This document shows positions 63,875 to 64,000 of a stretch of DNA of 64,000 nt, piece after piece. The notes under the pieces are model-generated. The model ran no database searches. It was not told the DNA's origin and was given only the letters and a program-made list of their open reading frames with translations. Position 1 is the stretch's first letter. Each line of letters starts with the position of its first letter. The stretch comes from PALSA-693 sp963729695 (GTDB lineage Bacteria; Actinomycetota; Acidimicrobiia; Acidimicrobiales; Palsa-688): NCBI GenBank assembly GCA_963729695.1, contig CAVSOT010000003.1, positions 1,240,001 to 1,304,000 on the forward strand, read 5' to 3'. The position numbers were made by a program, and so were the translations under genes.

Positions 63875-64000
63875 CTACGCCACTTCCTCGGGGCCGAGGT
63901 CGATCAGGGCCTCGCCGTACAGTCGCTCGAAGTACGTGGCGTTCCTCGAAGGTGATCGACGGCACGTCGGGAATCTACCGGTGCCCGACGGGCGGAAGGG
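63875..64000 (-). CDS. C-terminal end of an unidentified gene (runs off window)
   Basis: Minus-strand frame ending at 63875 with TYFERLYGEALIDLGPEEVA; DVPSITFEE is seen one frame away just before it, so a frameshift near 63945 is likely. Too short to identify. It lies upstream of rmlC on the same strand, 49 bases away, and may belong to the same sugar-nucleotide operon. Confidence 0.45.
   Translation of the reverse strand, partial: PFRPSGTGRFPTCRRSPSRNATYFERLYGEALIDLGPEEVA

Overview
The window is very GC-rich actinobacterial DNA. Three secreted proteins carry the tandem GYWLVASDGG-type repeat that I associate with Acidimicrobiia. There are many GTG and TTG starts, a tmRNA tag ending ALAA, and a mec-cysO-cysM/murI/rph/rdgB block arranged as in mycobacteria. 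I infer an uncultured or poorly described member of Acidimicrobiia or a related actinobacterial class. That is an inference from gene content, not a phylogeny.

Left part (1-20.4 kb) is mostly housekeeping and reads cleanly. It holds the end of a WD40 protein, ssrA (tmRNA) with its terminator, an M50 protease and smpB. Next comes a tightly coupled run mec, cysO, cysM, murI, MBL-fold phosphodiesterase, rph, rdgB, a 28-codon ORF with a strong Shine-Dalgarno, and a UPF0104 membrane protein. After it come a secreted repeat protein with a glycoside-hydrolase-like domain, an esterase lipoprotein, tRNA-Lys, an APC permease, an MprF-like lysyltransferase behind a truncated LysRS, a second truncated esterase, a DMT transporter, tRNA-Leu, a pRiA4b ORF-3 family protein, an HNH remnant and clpP.

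Middle and right part (20.4-51.7 kb) is a large glycan assembly locus. It has an ABC exporter pair (Wzm/Wzt with C-terminal sugar-binding domain), about ten GT4 or GT2 glycosyltransferase proteins including a 1155-residue GT2-GT4-methyltransferase fusion and an 801-residue double GT-B protein, six SAM- or FkbM-type methyltransferases, a PIG-V-like mannosyltransferase, a dolichol-phosphate-mannose-synthase-like GT2 and a Stf0 sulfotransferase. Several short coiled-coil proteins are translationally coupled to glycosyltransferases.

The end (51.8-64 kb) holds two secreted enzymes (S8 protease, SpoIID-like) carrying six 42-residue repeats each, an SRPBCC/ArsR pair, a VOC protein, a second Stf0 sulfotransferase, gmd, and a cluster for decaprenylphosphoryl-arabinose synthesis (HAD phosphatase, dprE2, dprE1, ubiA-type phosphoribosyltransferase), then rmlC. 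Together these suggest export of a methylated, probably sulfated heteropolysaccharide containing deoxysugars and perhaps arabinofuranose.

From about 37.9 kb onward many genes are broken by single-base indels, mostly in G or C runs. Because the same protein continues in the next frame, I read most of these as sequence errors and annotate each such gene as one unit with stated breakpoints.
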